From contig JADCBH010000330.1 in assembly GCA_020253595.1 (NCBI GenBank), positions 1-38,409 of the forward strand: a stretch of 38,409 bases of DNA, given 5' to 3'. This DNA is from Brevundimonas sp. (lineage in GTDB: Bacteria > Pseudomonadota > Alphaproteobacteria > Caulobacterales > Caulobacteraceae). The notes beneath the pieces were generated by a model. It saw nothing but the letters and a program-made list of their open reading frames with translations, had not been told where the DNA came from and searched no databases. Shown here one piece after another: positions 7,292-16,558 of the stretch (the stretch's first letter is position 1; each line of letters opens with the position of its first letter). Position numbers and translations under genes: made by a program.

Positions 7292-8344
7292 TCACAGGCC
7301 CAGGCGACGGGCACGGGCGGCGATCTCAAGCAACAGGCGCTCGGCGATCAGGTGTTCGGGCATGCCGGTCGTCTTGGTCATGAGGTCAGCGGTGTTGACG
7401 CTGTCCTGCACCTCGTCGAGCCGGTCCAGGCTCCAGGCCCTGGCCTGACGCAGCATCTCGGCCTCCTGCTTCCAGAAGACCCCCGCAGCCTTGGCGGCCT
7501 CCTTGGCCCCCGCGCCGGACCCTTGCAAAACGTTGATTCGGCGCAGCTTGCCGAGGTGGATCGACGCGGATCGAACAGCCATGACCGCGCTCTCACCCTC
7601 GGCCAGGGCGCGTCGCAGACCACCCTGCGCCGGTCCGGGACGACCGCCAAACGCCTGAAGCGCCGCGTCGGACAGGGACGCGTCGGCTTCCACGCCCAGA
7701 TGCGCTTCCAGTTCCTCGACGTCGATCGTCCGACCGGAACCGGGGCCGATGTAAAGGGCCAGGCGCTCGATCTCCTGACGCATCAGCCCCCGCTCCTTGG
7801 GCAGGCGGGCGACGAAAACGGCGAGCGCATCCGACGTCAGGTTCACCTTGTCCGCAGCCAGCGCTTCACGCGTCATGCGGGCGATGTCGCCAGCCTCGTC
7901 CTCATAGCAGGCGATACCAACCGTGGCCTTGCCGGCCTCGGCGGCCTTCCTCAGTGCGGAGTCGCGGCCCAAGGCGCCGGCCTCGACGACCAGCATGGCG
8001 TCGGGGTTGAAGCCGCCCTCGCCGTGGGTCTTGAGCGCGGAAGCGACAGCCTTGTCGATCGAAGCCTTGTCCGAACCCAGCCGCACGCGGACGAGGCGCC
8101 GGCCGCCGATCATGGACAGCGCCGTAAGGGCCTCCTCCAGCCGGGTCTCGTCGGCGTCGATGTCGCTGTCGGTCAGGACGGTGACATTGAAGGGGTCATT
8201 CAGGTCCGGCGTGATGGCCTTGCAGAGGATCTCGGCGCGCTCAGCGACGCCGGATCGGTCCTTGCCGTGGATAACGGCGGCGCGGATGCCCGCGTCAGGC
8301 TTCGACAGGAAGCGATCGACCTCGGGCCGCTTCGCCAGAATCAT
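7292..8344 (-). CDS. holA: DNA polymerase III subunit delta
   Basis: A 350-residue protein matching the delta subunit of the DNA polymerase III clamp loader, which opens the beta sliding clamp for loading on primed DNA. The N-terminus (LAKRPEVDRFLSKP...VIHGKDRSGVAERAE) and MIGGRRLVRVR are characteristic of alphaproteobacterial HolA; the family lacks a functional P-loop and none is seen. Length is normal. It is the last gene of a DUF3576-leuS-lptE-holA operon and begins ten bases after the lptE stop. The lptE-holA neighbourhood is widely conserved in proteobacteria, which strengthens the call. Confidence 0.92.
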   Translation of the reverse strand: MILAKRPEVDRFLSKPDAGIRAAVIHGKDRSGVAERAEILCKAITPDLNDPFNVTVLTDSDIDADETRLEEALTALSMIGGRRLVRVRLGSDKASIDKAVASALKTHGEGGFNPDAMLVVEAGALGRDSALRKAAEAGKATVGIACYEDEAGDIARMTREALAADKVNLTSDALAVFVARLPKERGLMRQEIERLALYIGPGSGRTIDVEELEAHLGVEADASLSDAALQAFGGRPGPAQGGLRRALAEGESAVMAVRSASIHLGKLRRINVLQGSGAGAKEAAKAAGVFWKQEAEMLRQARAWSLDRLDEVQDSVNTADLMTKTTGMPEHLIAERLLLEIAARARRLGL

Positions 8345-8354
8345 GAGAGGGGGA

Positions 8355-8852
8355 TCACTCCGAGAGCGCCCGCAGCAGATCGAGACGGATCAGGCGGGCC
8401 AATTCGGCGGCGGCGCGATCCTCGCCATCCTGCTGGGCGGCGATGGAGGCATAGGGTTGATCGGCCGAAGCGTAGGTCGTCGTCACCGCCTGGACGCCGG
8501 TGATTGGCACGCCGCCTGAGGTCGGCGTCAATGTCCAGGTGGCGCGGACCGTAAGTTCATACCGGGTGGCGGTATCGTCGATCCGGCGGCCGAGCGGGCG
8601 ACGGTTCTGCTCCACCGCCGTCTCCAGCCGATAGAGAGGCGCGGCCGAGCGGTCCCAGGCCAGAGCGTCCTCAAGCTGCTCGCGCAGGCGGTAACCCAGA
8701 CGATCGTCCTGGGTCGACACAGCGATACGCCGGATCGGAGACCCCTGCGCTGTCTCTGCATACATCGGCGTGAAGCCGCACCCAGCCAGCAGAAGGGCGA
8801 TGGACAAAAGTCCAGCCACAGGCGTCAGCGCAGCCAGGCGTTCCCGGCTCAT
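8355..8852 (-). CDS. lptE: LPS-assembly lipoprotein LptE
   Basis: A 165-residue outer-membrane lipoprotein that plugs the LptD barrel and helps insert lipopolysaccharide in the outer leaflet. The signal sequence ends in the lipobox LLAGC with the modified C25, followed by GFTPMYA, which is the family signature. The middle region RLGYRLREQLEDAL and the C-terminal segment DQPYASIAAQQDGEDRAA are typical. The start ATG overlaps the leuS stop by four bases (ATGA), so translation is probably coupled to leuS. The function is well established for the family; nothing unusual is visible. Confidence 0.92.
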   Translation of the reverse strand: MSRERLAALTPVAGLLSIALLLAGCGFTPMYAETAQGSPIRRIAVSTQDDRLGYRLREQLEDALAWDRSAAPLYRLETAVEQNRRPLGRRIDDTATRYELTVRATWTLTPTSGGVPITGVQAVTTTYASADQPYASIAAQQDGEDRAAAELARLIRLDLLRALSE

Positions 8853-11443
8853 CCGGCCACCAGATTGATAATGCGGTCGGGCACGACGATGACCTTGCGA
8901 ATGGATTGGCCGTTGGCCTCCAGATACGCCTTCACCGTCGCATTGGCGAGCGCTTCAGCCTCGACCGCGGCGGTATCTGCACCGCGCGGCATGGAGATCT
9001 CGGCGCGCCGCTTGCCGTTGATCTGGATCGGCAGCACCACTTCATCGTCGGCCGCCAGCGCCGGGTCGTAGGTCGGCCAGGGCGCGTTCAGGACCATCCC
9101 GGTTTCGCCCAGACGGGTCCAGCATTCTTCGGCCAGATGCGGGGTAACGGGCGCGATCAGACGCGCAAGCGCCGACAGGGCCTCGCGCTTGGCTGCGCCG
9201 CCCGCGCTCTCGTGATCGCGCACGGTGGCGACGAAGGCGTAGAGCTTGGCGATGGCGGAGTTGAAGCGGAAGCCTTCGACCCCGTCCGACACGGCCTTGA
9301 TGGCCTTGTGGGTCTCACGGATGAGGGCGGCATCCTGATCCGTCGCGGGGCTTTTGGCGTCGAAGCCGTCGAACAGGGCCCAGACGCGCTGGACAAAGCG
9401 GCTTGCCCCCTCGACCCCTCCCGGCGTCCACTGCACGTCGCGCTCTGGCGGACTGTCGGACAGGACGAACAGGCGGCCAGCGTCGACGCCGTGGCTTTCC
9501 AGGATTTCGGCGGGGGCGACCACGTTCTTCTTGGACTTCGACATCTTTTCGATGTCGCCGATGACCAGGGTCTCGCCCGTTGAGCGCTGGCGGGCGGATC
9601 GCTTGCCACCGTCGTTCGAAAGCTCGACGTCGGTCGGTTCAACCCAGCCACCGTCGGTCCGGCGGTAGGTCTCGTGGACCACCATCCCTTGTGTGAACAG
9701 GCCCGCGAACGGCTCCTTCACTGACAGCATGCCGGCATCCGACAGGGCTCGGGTGATGAAACGGGCATAGAGCAGGTGGAGGACCGCGTGTTCGACGCCG
9801 CCGATGTACTGATCCACGGCCAGCCAGTGATCGGCTGCCGCCTTGCTGATCGGCTCGGACACGGTCGGATCAGTGAAGCGTGCGAAATACCAGCTGGAAT
9901 CGACGAAGGTATCCAGCGTGTCTGTCTCGCGATGGGCGTCCGCGCCACAGGACGGGCACTTCACGTGCTTCCATGTCGGATGACGGTCGAGAGGATTGCC
10001 AGGAACGTCGAACGTCACATCGTCGGGCAGGACGACCGGCAGCTGTTCCGCAGGGACCTCGACCACACCACAGGACGGGCAGTGGATGATCGGTATGGGG
10101 CAGCCCCAATAGCGCTGACGGCTGACGCCCCAGTCACGCAGCCTGTAGATGGTGGCACCCTGGCCATGGCCAGATGCCTCCAGCCGACGGATCGCCTCGG
10201 CCTTGGCCTCCTCGACGCCCAGGCCGTCCAGGAAGTCTGAGTTGAAGATCCGACCCGGACCGACATAGGCCTCAGTGCCGATCTCAACGCTTTCTGCTCC
10301 TTCGGGCCGGACGACCGGAAGCACCGGCAGGCCGTACTTGCGGGCGAAGTCCAGATCGCGCTGGTCGTGACCCGGGCAGCCGAAGATCGCGCCGGATCCG
10401 TAGGTCGACAGCACGAAGTTGGCCGCCCAGACCGGCACGGTGCGATCCGGATCGAAGGGATGGCGTACGCGCACACCCAGATCCACGCCCAGCTTCTCGG
10501 CCTTCTCGATATCGGCCTCGGACGTCCCGGTCTGGGCGCAGGCCTTGATGAAGTCCGCGACATCGGGCCTATGCTCGGCGATGGCCCTGGTCAGGGGGTG
10601 GTCCGCCGACAGAGCCAGAAAGCTGGCCCCGAAGAGGGTGTCAGGTCGGGTCGTATAGACTTCGATCGGGTCGCGGTCGTGGCTGGGCTCGCCCTCAAGC
10701 GCACGGGCCAGGAAGGGTGGAACCTCAGCAATGTCCCACCACAGGGTCGCGCCCTTGGACTTGCCGATCCAGTTTTCCTGCATCAGCCGGACCTTCTCGG
10801 GCCAGCGGTCCAGCGTCGACAGCCCCTCGATCAGGTCATCGGCATAGTCGGTGATCCGCAGGAACCACTGGTTCAGCTTGCGCTTCTCGACCAGGGCCCC
10901 CGACCGCCAGCCCCGGCCATCGATCACCTGCTCATTGGCCAGCACGGTGTTGTCGACCGGGTCCCAGTTGACCACCCCGTCCTTGCGATAGACGAGGCCG
11001 CGCCGATACAGCTCCAGGAACCAGGCCTGCTGCTTGCCGTAGTATTCCGGGTCGCAGGTGGCGAACTCGCGCGACCAGTCCAGCGAGAGCCCCAGAAGCT
11101 TCAGCTGGTCGCGCATGTTGGCGATGTTGTCGTAGGTCCAGCCCTTGGGGTGGATGCCCCGCTCCATGGCCGCGTTCTCGGCCGGCATACCGAAGGCGTC
11201 CCAGCCCATGGGATGCAGGACGTCGAAGCCCTGCGCCCGCTTATGGCGCGCCACGACATCGCCCATCACATAGTTGCGGGCGTGACCCATGTGGATGTTC
11301 CCCGAGGGATACGGAAACATTTCAAGGACGTAGTATTTCGGGCGACCCGTATCCCGGGTGACGAAAGCGTCGGCTTGCGCCCAGCGCGCCTGTTGGCGGG
11401 GTTCAGCGGTCTTGGGGTCGTAGCGGGTCGAAGAGGCGGACAC
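8849..11443 (-). CDS. leuS: leucyl-tRNA synthetase
   Basis: An 864-residue class I aminoacyl-tRNA synthetase that charges tRNA-Leu. The HIGH signature is HMGH at residues 51-54 (after PYPSGNI) and the KMSKS signature is at 633-637. The insert between them carries the CP1 editing domain (TTRPDTLFGASFLALS and the nearby YVGPGRIFNSDFL). Two zinc-like Cys pairs are visible (HCPSCG and KCPSCG). The start is GTG at 11443, preceded by AAGGAAT. It follows a DUF3576 lipoprotein gene after 60 bases, an arrangement common in alphaproteobacteria, and overlaps lptE by four bases. Confidence 0.97.
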   Translation of the reverse strand: MSASSTRYDPKTAEPRQQARWAQADAFVTRDTGRPKYYVLEMFPYPSGNIHMGHARNYVMGDVVARHKRAQGFDVLHPMGWDAFGMPAENAAMERGIHPKGWTYDNIANMRDQLKLLGLSLDWSREFATCDPEYYGKQQAWFLELYRRGLVYRKDGVVNWDPVDNTVLANEQVIDGRGWRSGALVEKRKLNQWFLRITDYADDLIEGLSTLDRWPEKVRLMQENWIGKSKGATLWWDIAEVPPFLARALEGEPSHDRDPIEVYTTRPDTLFGASFLALSADHPLTRAIAEHRPDVADFIKACAQTGTSEADIEKAEKLGVDLGVRVRHPFDPDRTVPVWAANFVLSTYGSGAIFGCPGHDQRDLDFARKYGLPVLPVVRPEGAESVEIGTEAYVGPGRIFNSDFLDGLGVEEAKAEAIRRLEASGHGQGATIYRLRDWGVSRQRYWGCPIPIIHCPSCGVVEVPAEQLPVVLPDDVTFDVPGNPLDRHPTWKHVKCPSCGADAHRETDTLDTFVDSSWYFARFTDPTVSEPISKAAADHWLAVDQYIGGVEHAVLHLLYARFITRALSDAGMLSVKEPFAGLFTQGMVVHETYRRTDGGWVEPTDVELSNDGGKRSARQRSTGETLVIGDIEKMSKSKKNVVAPAEILESHGVDAGRLFVLSDSPPERDVQWTPGGVEGASRFVQRVWALFDGFDAKSPATDQDAALIRETHKAIKAVSDGVEGFRFNSAIAKLYAFVATVRDHESAGGAAKREALSALARLIAPVTPHLAEECWTRLGETGMVLNAPWPTYDPALAADDEVVLPIQINGKRRAEISMPRGADTAAVEAEALANATVKAYLEANGQSIRKVIVVPDRIINLVAG

Positions 11444-11503
11444 GGGATTCCTTCAGGCGGCTCCTAGCGGAGAAACCGAAGGAGGCGGTCTAGTTAGCGG
11501 TGT

Positions 11504-11956
11504 TCAGCCCGCGTTGGCGAGGTTCAACTGACGCGCACGGGTCAGGATCGCGTTCTCGAGGTCCGCTTCGGTCTGGGCGGCGACAGGAGCGGCGGTCCAG
11601 CCGCCAGCGGCGTCACGAACCTCCTTGGTGACCGTGACGTTCAGCGCATCGGCACGCAAACGGGTGTCCAGAATGAAAACCGTCGCCTTGAACCGCTCAT
11701 TGGGCGTCTGGGGATTGATGTACCAGTCATAGTTCACCACGCCGCCCCAGGGATCGGCCGTGAGCAGCGGCATGAAGCTGAGCGTGTCGAGCGTCGCCCG
11801 CCAGAGGTATCCGTTCACGCCAATGCCGGTCTGGACATCAGCGCGCTGGGCCTCACGGCCCCCGCCGAACAGCCCGCCGCCGCAGCCGGCAAGCGCAAGG
11901 CCGGATGCCACCAGGACCGCGGCCACAACGACCGTCTTGCCGCGAACGAAGCTCAT
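11504..11956 (-). CDS. DUF3576 domain lipoprotein
   Basis: A 150-residue envelope lipoprotein. The signal peptide ends in LALAGCGGG, giving a lipid-modified Cys near residue 26. The mature domain (GIGVNGYLWRATLDTLSFMPLLTADPWGGV) is the DUF3576 signature found immediately upstream of leuS across alphaproteobacteria. The biochemical role is unknown. Start ATG 11956 is chosen because the signal peptide begins there; reading further upstream gives no sensible sequence. A sigma70-like promoter is visible about 70 bases upstream (12027-12056) and probably drives the whole DUF3576-leuS-lptE-holA operon. Confidence 0.88.
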   Translation of the reverse strand: MSFVRGKTVVVAAVLVASGLALAGCGGGLFGGGREAQRADVQTGIGVNGYLWRATLDTLSFMPLLTADPWGGVVNYDWYINPQTPNERFKATVFILDTRLRADALNVTVTKEVRDAAGGWTAAPVAAQTEADLENAILTRARQLNLANAG

Positions 11957-12026
11957 TGAGGGACATCTCCAACCAACCAGGGGCATTCGACGGGGCCGGT
12001 CAGGGCACACACGGCGAAGCGACGCT

Positions 12027-12056
12027 CTATAACACGCTGAAAAGGGGCGATGACAA
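12027..12056 (-). promoter_or_regulatory. putative sigma70 promoter of the DUF3576-leuS-lptE-holA operon
   Basis: On the minus strand a TTGTCA (12056-12051) is followed after 18 bases by TTATAG (12032-12027), or after 19 by TATAGA. Both hexamers are close to the -35 and -10 consensus. The expected start site lies about 65 bases before the ATG of the DUF3576 gene. No other pair of comparable quality was noticed in the 336-base gap 11957-12292. Confidence 0.5.
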
Positions 12057-12188
12057 GGCAAAGACGGCGGTGTCCGCCCATGGCGGCATTCGCGTGGCAG
12101 CCGAAGCCGGCTCGGCGCCGTTCGCGTGACGCTTGCGCCACAGGCCGCGGGAAGAGTGGCGAGAACCCGGTCTCGCGGAGAGGGTTGC

Positions 12189-12219
12189 GTTGACCGGGCG
12201 GTCAACCGGTGTCTAATCG
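12189..12219 (+). promoter_or_regulatory. perfect inverted repeat overlapping a putative promoter of the ntrZ-like gene
   Basis: GTTGACC (12189-12195), four spacer bases, then GGTCAAC (12200-12206) form a perfect 7-base inverted repeat. Its left arm contains TTGACC, a good -35 element, and TAATCG follows 18 bases later (12214-12219) as a weak -10. A repressor bound here would block this promoter. The size and shape (about 18 bases, GACC/GGTC arms) resemble operators of TetR-family repressors, but no TetR gene is in the window. The rest of the 336-base gap shows nothing else recognisable besides the leftward promoter. Confidence 0.45.
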
Positions 12220-12292
12220 ACAGATTGCGAACCGATTGTTGTCGGTTTCGCTCCGAGGAACCGACCGCAAGCGTCGGCTCGAAGGGTAGGAT

Positions 12293-12685
12293 ATGCGGCT
12301 GTCGGTCGTCATCGCCGGGGTTGTGGGGCTCGCCGCCTATGTCGGCGTGAGCAACGACGCGTCCGCGCAAAGCCGGTCGCGCGCGCCAGCCGTAACCCTT
12401 GCCGAAGCCTCCACCGCTGCCCAGCGTACGTCACCTGCGCCGCGCCGGAGCCTGCGCTGGAACGAAAACGGCCGCTGGGGCCTGGATTTCAACCTGAGCC
12501 AGCCGGTCGGTCGCGACGCGCAATGGGGCGATGTCGAGGCGGGAGCCTATTACCGCCTGTCGCCCCGACTGCGTGTCGGTGCTACGGCCGGACTCGCCGC
12601 TCCGGAACAGGACCCGGCCCGCGCCGCCGAGACGGATCGCAGGGCCCAACCTCGCGTCCGGCTGGAATCCATCTTCCGCTTCTGA
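12293..12685 (+). CDS. ntrZ: NtrZ-like periplasmic regulatory protein
   Basis: A 130-residue protein with a Sec signal peptide (about residues 1-25, ending SNDASAQ). The conserved core is RWNENGRWGLDFNL, then VGRDAQWGDVEAGAYYRLSP, ending in a hydrophobic-aromatic terminus (RLESIFRF). This resembles the NtrZ family of Caulobacterales, periplasmic proteins reported to modulate the sensor kinase NtrY. The alternating pattern and C-terminal Phe also recall a short outer-membrane beta-barrel fragment, which is the main alternative. No ntrX/ntrY gene is in the window. It is convergent with nadE (gap seven bases) and has the palindromic promoter described at 12189. Confidence 0.65.
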   Translation: MRLSVVIAGVVGLAAYVGVSNDASAQSRSRAPAVTLAEASTAAQRTSPAPRRSLRWNENGRWGLDFNLSQPVGRDAQWGDVEAGAYYRLSPRLRVGATAGLAAPEQDPARAAETDRRAQPRVRLESIFRF

Positions 12686-12692
12686 TCCGCTT

Positions 12693-14741
12693 TCAGTCGT
12701 CCGGGACGTTTGCGTCCAGTTCGTCAAGCCACGCTCGCGCTGTGCCATCCGATGGGGCACGCCAATCGCCGCGCGGCGACAGTGATCCACCCGTGACCAC
12801 CTTGGGCCCGTTGGGCAAGGCCGAGCGCTTGAACTGGCTCGTCTGGAAGAAGCGGATGAGGAACCGGCGAAGCCAACCCTTGATGGTCACCAGATCGTAG
12901 GCGACGCGGTCGGCTTCGGGATGATGGGCCGGCCAATGGCCACGCGTTCCGTCACCCCAGGCCTGATAAGCCAGATAGGCGACCTTGGATGGGACAAGGC
13001 CGTAGCGGGTGATGTGAAACAGGAAGAAGTCGTTCAGGGCGTATGGGCCCACGGTCGCCTCTGTCGACTGCAGCCTTCCGTCAAACGCCGGGACCAGCTC
13101 GGGCGAGATTTCCGTGTCCAGAATGGCGTGAAGGATTGGGGCGGCCTCCAACATCTCCGGACGCACCGCGACCCAGCGGATGAGATGCCGGATCAACGTC
13201 TTCGCCACCCCGCCGTTCACGTTGTAGTGGCTCATGTGGTCGCCGACCCCGTAGGTCGCCCAGCCCAGCGCCAGTTCCGACAGGTCGCCCGTACCGAGCA
13301 CAAAGGCCTGGTTCTGGTTGGCGAGGCGGAACAGATAGTCCGTTCTCAGACCGGCCTGGACGTTCTCGAACGTAACGTCGTGGACGGGTTTTCCGTCAGC
13401 ATAGGGGTGGCCGATGTCCTTCAGCATCCGCTCGGCCGCCGGACGGATGTCGATCTCTGCGCCCGTCACGCCCAGAGCCTGCATCAGGGCCCAGGCATTG
13501 GATTTCGTTCCCGCCGATGTCGCGAACCCGGGCAGGGTGAAACCCAGGATACTAGTGCGCGGAAGCCCCAAGCGGTCGAACGCGGTGCAAGCGACCAGCA
13601 GGGCCTGAGTCGAGTCCAGTCCGCCAGACACTCCGAGGACGATGCGCTCGCTGCGGGTCGCCTTCATCCGCCGCATCAGGCCCTGGACCTGGATGTTGAA
13701 GGCCTCGAAACAGTCCTGGTCCAGACGCGCCGGGTCGTCGGGCACAAAGGGAAAACGGTCGAGCGGGCGGACAAGCGCAGAGGCTGAGGCCGTGGGGCGC
13801 ACCCGAAAGTCCAGTCGAACGAAACCTTCGTCGTCCAGTTCGCGACGCGCGCAATCGGCGAAGGTGCCCGTGCGCATGCGCTCCAGCCCGATGCGGTCGA
13901 CGTCGATGTCTGCGACCGTGAGATGGTTTTCCAGCGAGAAGCGCTCGCCGGTGGCCAGCCTGGCCCCTAGCTCATGGATCGTCGCCTGCCCGTCCCAGGC
14001 CAGATCGGTGGTGGACTCGCCCCAACCCGAAGCAGCGAAGACATAGGCACCCATCGCGCGCGCCGACTGACTGGCGCAGAGCATGGCCCGCTCCTCGGCC
14101 TTGCCGATGACGATGTTGGACGCCGACAGGTTGCAGAGGATGCGCGCACCCGCCAGCGCCTGGCGGGTTGAGGGCGGAAGTGGTGACCAGAAGTCCTCGC
14201 AAATCTCCAGCCCGACGAGGAAGCCTTGTCGGTCTTCGGCCTGGAACAGTAGCCGTGTCCCAATCCAGCTGTCCGCTCCCGAAACCCGCAGGGTCTCCGC
14301 CCCGATGTCGTCCCCGGACGAAAACCAGCGCTTCTCGTAGTATTCCCGATAGTTCGGCAGATAGGTCTTGGGCACCGCGCCGACAATCTGGCCACCGGCC
14401 AGCAGGACGGCGCAGTTCAGAAGCCGGTCTCCGTGGCGGAGCGGAGCCCCGACGACGACGGCGAGCCCCGCCTCGCCGGCCGCCTGGGCCAGCGTCGGCA
14501 GCTGGACCTCCACCGCATCGAGCAGAGCCGATTGCAGGTGCAGGTCGTCAATGGCGTAGGCCGACAGGCTGAGTTCAGGAAAGACCAGCAGCTCGACCCC
14601 GGCTTCACCGGCCTTGCAGATCAGTTTGAGATGCTCCTCGGCATTGGCCGCTGGGTCCGCGACGTGCACGACCGGCGTAGCGGCACCGACACGGACGAAT
14701 CCATGTGTGCGGGGGCTGTGGAAGGGATGAAGCTCGGCCAA
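12693..14741 (-). CDS. nadE: glutamine-dependent NAD+ synthase
   Basis: A 682-residue two-domain enzyme making NAD+ from deamido-NAD+, ATP and glutamine. The N-terminal nitrilase-like glutaminase domain has the full catalytic triad: E56 (FPELS), K125 (PKTYLPN) and C181 (EICEDFW). The C-terminal synthetase domain has the PP-loop GVSGGLDSTQ near residues 369-378. Ammonia passes between the two through a tunnel. Length is normal for the long glutamine-dependent form. It is divergent from ftsY with a 96-base gap and convergent with the ntrZ-like gene. Confidence 0.96.
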   Translation of the reverse strand: MAELHPFHSPRTHGFVRVGAATPVVHVADPAANAEEHLKLICKAGEAGVELLVFPELSLSAYAIDDLHLQSALLDAVEVQLPTLAQAAGEAGLAVVVGAPLRHGDRLLNCAVLLAGGQIVGAVPKTYLPNYREYYEKRWFSSGDDIGAETLRVSGADSWIGTRLLFQAEDRQGFLVGLEICEDFWSPLPPSTRQALAGARILCNLSASNIVIGKAEERAMLCASQSARAMGAYVFAASGWGESTTDLAWDGQATIHELGARLATGERFSLENHLTVADIDVDRIGLERMRTGTFADCARRELDDEGFVRLDFRVRPTASASALVRPLDRFPFVPDDPARLDQDCFEAFNIQVQGLMRRMKATRSERIVLGVSGGLDSTQALLVACTAFDRLGLPRTSILGFTLPGFATSAGTKSNAWALMQALGVTGAEIDIRPAAERMLKDIGHPYADGKPVHDVTFENVQAGLRTDYLFRLANQNQAFVLGTGDLSELALGWATYGVGDHMSHYNVNGGVAKTLIRHLIRWVAVRPEMLEAAPILHAILDTEISPELVPAFDGRLQSTEATVGPYALNDFFLFHITRYGLVPSKVAYLAYQAWGDGTRGHWPAHHPEADRVAYDLVTIKGWLRRFLIRFFQTSQFKRSALPNGPKVVTGGSLSPRGDWRAPSDGTARAWLDELDANVPDD

Positions 14742-14837
14742 GGCGCAGTCCTGAGAGTTTTGCTCATATAGAGCCTAAGTCGGTGCGTGGCCACGATAGA
14801 CCGTGACCTCTCGCTCGGCGACGGCTAAAGCGCTTCC

Positions 14838-15791
14838 ATGACCGACGCGCCCAAGAAGGGCTGGTTCCAGCGCCTGAGCGCGGGGCTGGCCCGCTCCAGC
14901 CAGCAGATGACCGAGACGGTCGTCTCCGCCTTTGTGAAAGAGCCCCTGAGCGAGGAGGCACTCGAAAGGCTTGAGGAGCACCTGCTCGAGAGCGATCTTG
15001 GCCCCGCCGCGACGGACCGGATCGTCGAACGCTTCCGTCAGCTCCGGTTTGGCAAGGTCTCGGACGAGCGCGAGGTCAAGGAAGCCTTGGCCGAAGCCGT
15101 CGCCGCCGAGCTCCTGCCCCGCCAAGCGGGTTTCGATCCTCTCGGCTCTGAGGGTGTTGGCGGGGGCGTCAAGCCTTTTGTGGTGCTGTTCGTGGGCGTC
15201 AACGGCTCCGGCAAGACCACGACCCTGGGCAAGATCGCCGCCGACCTGACCCGGCGTGGAGCCAAGGTGATGATTGTGGCGGGCGATACCTTCCGCGCCG
15301 CGGCCCGCGAGCAACTCAAGGTCTGGTCTGAACGCGCCGGGGCCACCTTCGAGGCACGACGGGACGGAGCCGACGCCGCTGGACTGGCGTTCGACGCCTA
15401 TTCCAGGGCGCGCGAAGAAGGTTTCGACGTCGTTCTGATCGATACGGCCGGCCGACTTCAGAACAAGAGCGCCCTCATGGACGAACTCCTGAAGATCGTG
15501 CGGGTGCTGAAGAAGATCGATCCGGACGCTCCGCACGAGACCCTGTTGGTGCTCGATGCCACGGTGGGCCGAAACGCCCTGGCCCAGGAGCAGATCTTCG
15601 GCCGTGCCGCTTTCGTCTCTGGCCTGGTGATGACCAAGCTGGACGGGACGGCGCGGGGCGGGGTGCTGGTCCCTGTCGCGCAGGCTTCGGACGCCCCGAT
15701 CAAGCTGATCGGTGTGGGTGAAGGCATAGACGACCTGCAGCCGTTCGACGCTCGGGCGTTTTCCCGATCCCTGGTCGGGCTGGAGGACTGA
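14838..15791 (+). CDS. ftsY: signal recognition particle receptor FtsY
   Basis: A 317-residue SRP GTPase that docks ribosome-SRP complexes at the membrane. The NG domain is complete: G1 VNGSGKTTT (from about residue 121), G2 DTFRAAAREQL, G3 IDTAGRLQN and G4 TKLDGTARGG. The long acidic N-terminal A domain of enterobacterial FtsY is missing, as is usual in alphaproteobacteria; a short amphipathic start (PKKGWFQRLSAGLARSS) probably binds the membrane. It is followed two bases later by yciB/ispZ, so the two are co-translated. The start ATG at 14838 lies in the short gap shared with nadE. Confidence 0.96.
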   Translation: MTDAPKKGWFQRLSAGLARSSQQMTETVVSAFVKEPLSEEALERLEEHLLESDLGPAATDRIVERFRQLRFGKVSDEREVKEALAEAVAAELLPRQAGFDPLGSEGVGGGVKPFVVLFVGVNGSGKTTTLGKIAADLTRRGAKVMIVAGDTFRAAAREQLKVWSERAGATFEARRDGADAAGLAFDAYSRAREEGFDVVLIDTAGRLQNKSALMDELLKIVRVLKKIDPDAPHETLLVLDATVGRNALAQEQIFGRAAFVSGLVMTKLDGTARGGVLVPVAQASDAPIKLIGVGEGIDDLQPFDARAFSRSLVGLED

Positions 15792-15793
15792 TC

Positions 15794-16480
15794 ATGGCCG
15801 AGCCCCAGACCCAGGCAGAGACGGCCCCGCCACCCTGGATCCGCCAGCTGGTGGATTTCGGTGCCATCGCCGCCTTCGCCCTGGCCTTTCTGGTCCTGCG
15901 TCTTCAGGGCCTGACCGGCGATGAGGCCTTGGTGAAGGCGACATGGGCCCTGGTCGCCGGCGCGGCCGTCGCCGTGGCGGTTGGTCTTTTCGTCGAGAAG
16001 CGCCTCGCACTCATGCCGCTTCTGGTCGGAGGCTTCGCCCTCGTGTTTGGCGTCCTGACCCTGGTCTTCAACGACGACCTGTTCGTGAAACTGAAGGTCA
16101 CGGTTCTGAACGCATCCCTGGCCTTGGCCTTGCTGGGTGGCGTTCTGTTGGGCAAACAGCCGCTCAAGGCCCTGCTGGGCACAGTCATTCCGGTCAATGA
16201 TCGAGCGTGGCGTATCCTGACGATCCGGTACGGATTCTTTTTTCTCGCCGTCGCCCTCGTGAACGAGGCGGTTCGGTCCGAAGCGCTTGTTGCATGGGCC
16301 GCGCCGAAGTTGGGCCTCAACGGAGTGGATCCCGCCGACGTGTGGGTCAGTTTCCGGGGCGTGCTCTGGATCGCCTCCACCGCCTTCGGCCTGGCGCAAG
16401 TGCCCTTGATCATGAAGAATCTGGTCGAGGACAGCCCCGTGGATCCCTCCGCGCCCGCGCGGCCCGACACCGCCCCTTGA
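15794..16480 (+). CDS. yciB: YciB/IspZ family inner membrane septation protein
   Basis: A 228-residue integral membrane protein with about six hydrophobic segments. The family signature appears in the middle: LVFNDDLFVKLKVTVLNA and the GKQPLKALLG region, followed by NDRAWRILTIRYGFFF. Members (called IspZ or YciB) are linked to cell division and envelope synthesis, but their molecular role is unclear. It begins two bases after the ftsY stop; the ftsY-ispZ pair is common in alphaproteobacteria. The length is slightly above the roughly 180-200 residues usual in gammaproteobacteria because of extra residues at both ends. Confidence 0.88.
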   Translation: MAEPQTQAETAPPPWIRQLVDFGAIAAFALAFLVLRLQGLTGDEALVKATWALVAGAAVAVAVGLFVEKRLALMPLLVGGFALVFGVLTLVFNDDLFVKLKVTVLNASLALALLGGVLLGKQPLKALLGTVIPVNDRAWRILTIRYGFFFLAVALVNEAVRSEALVAWAAPKLGLNGVDPADVWVSFRGVLWIASTAFGLAQVPLIMKNLVEDSPVDPSAPARPDTAP

Positions 16481-16558
16481 GGCCCTCTGGAAATCATCTG
16501 TCGTCAAACCGTAAAGCGAGGCTGATAACCCTCCGCACACGGCAAGGGGATGGCGTCT

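Noticed and set aside
7181..8503. 440-codon open frame on the plus strand opposite holA
   Set aside because: holA on the minus strand is well supported; the opposite frame has typical low-complexity antisense composition.
10367..11467. 366-codon open frame on the plus strand opposite leuS
   Set aside because: It is antisense to leuS, which has all class I synthetase motifs.
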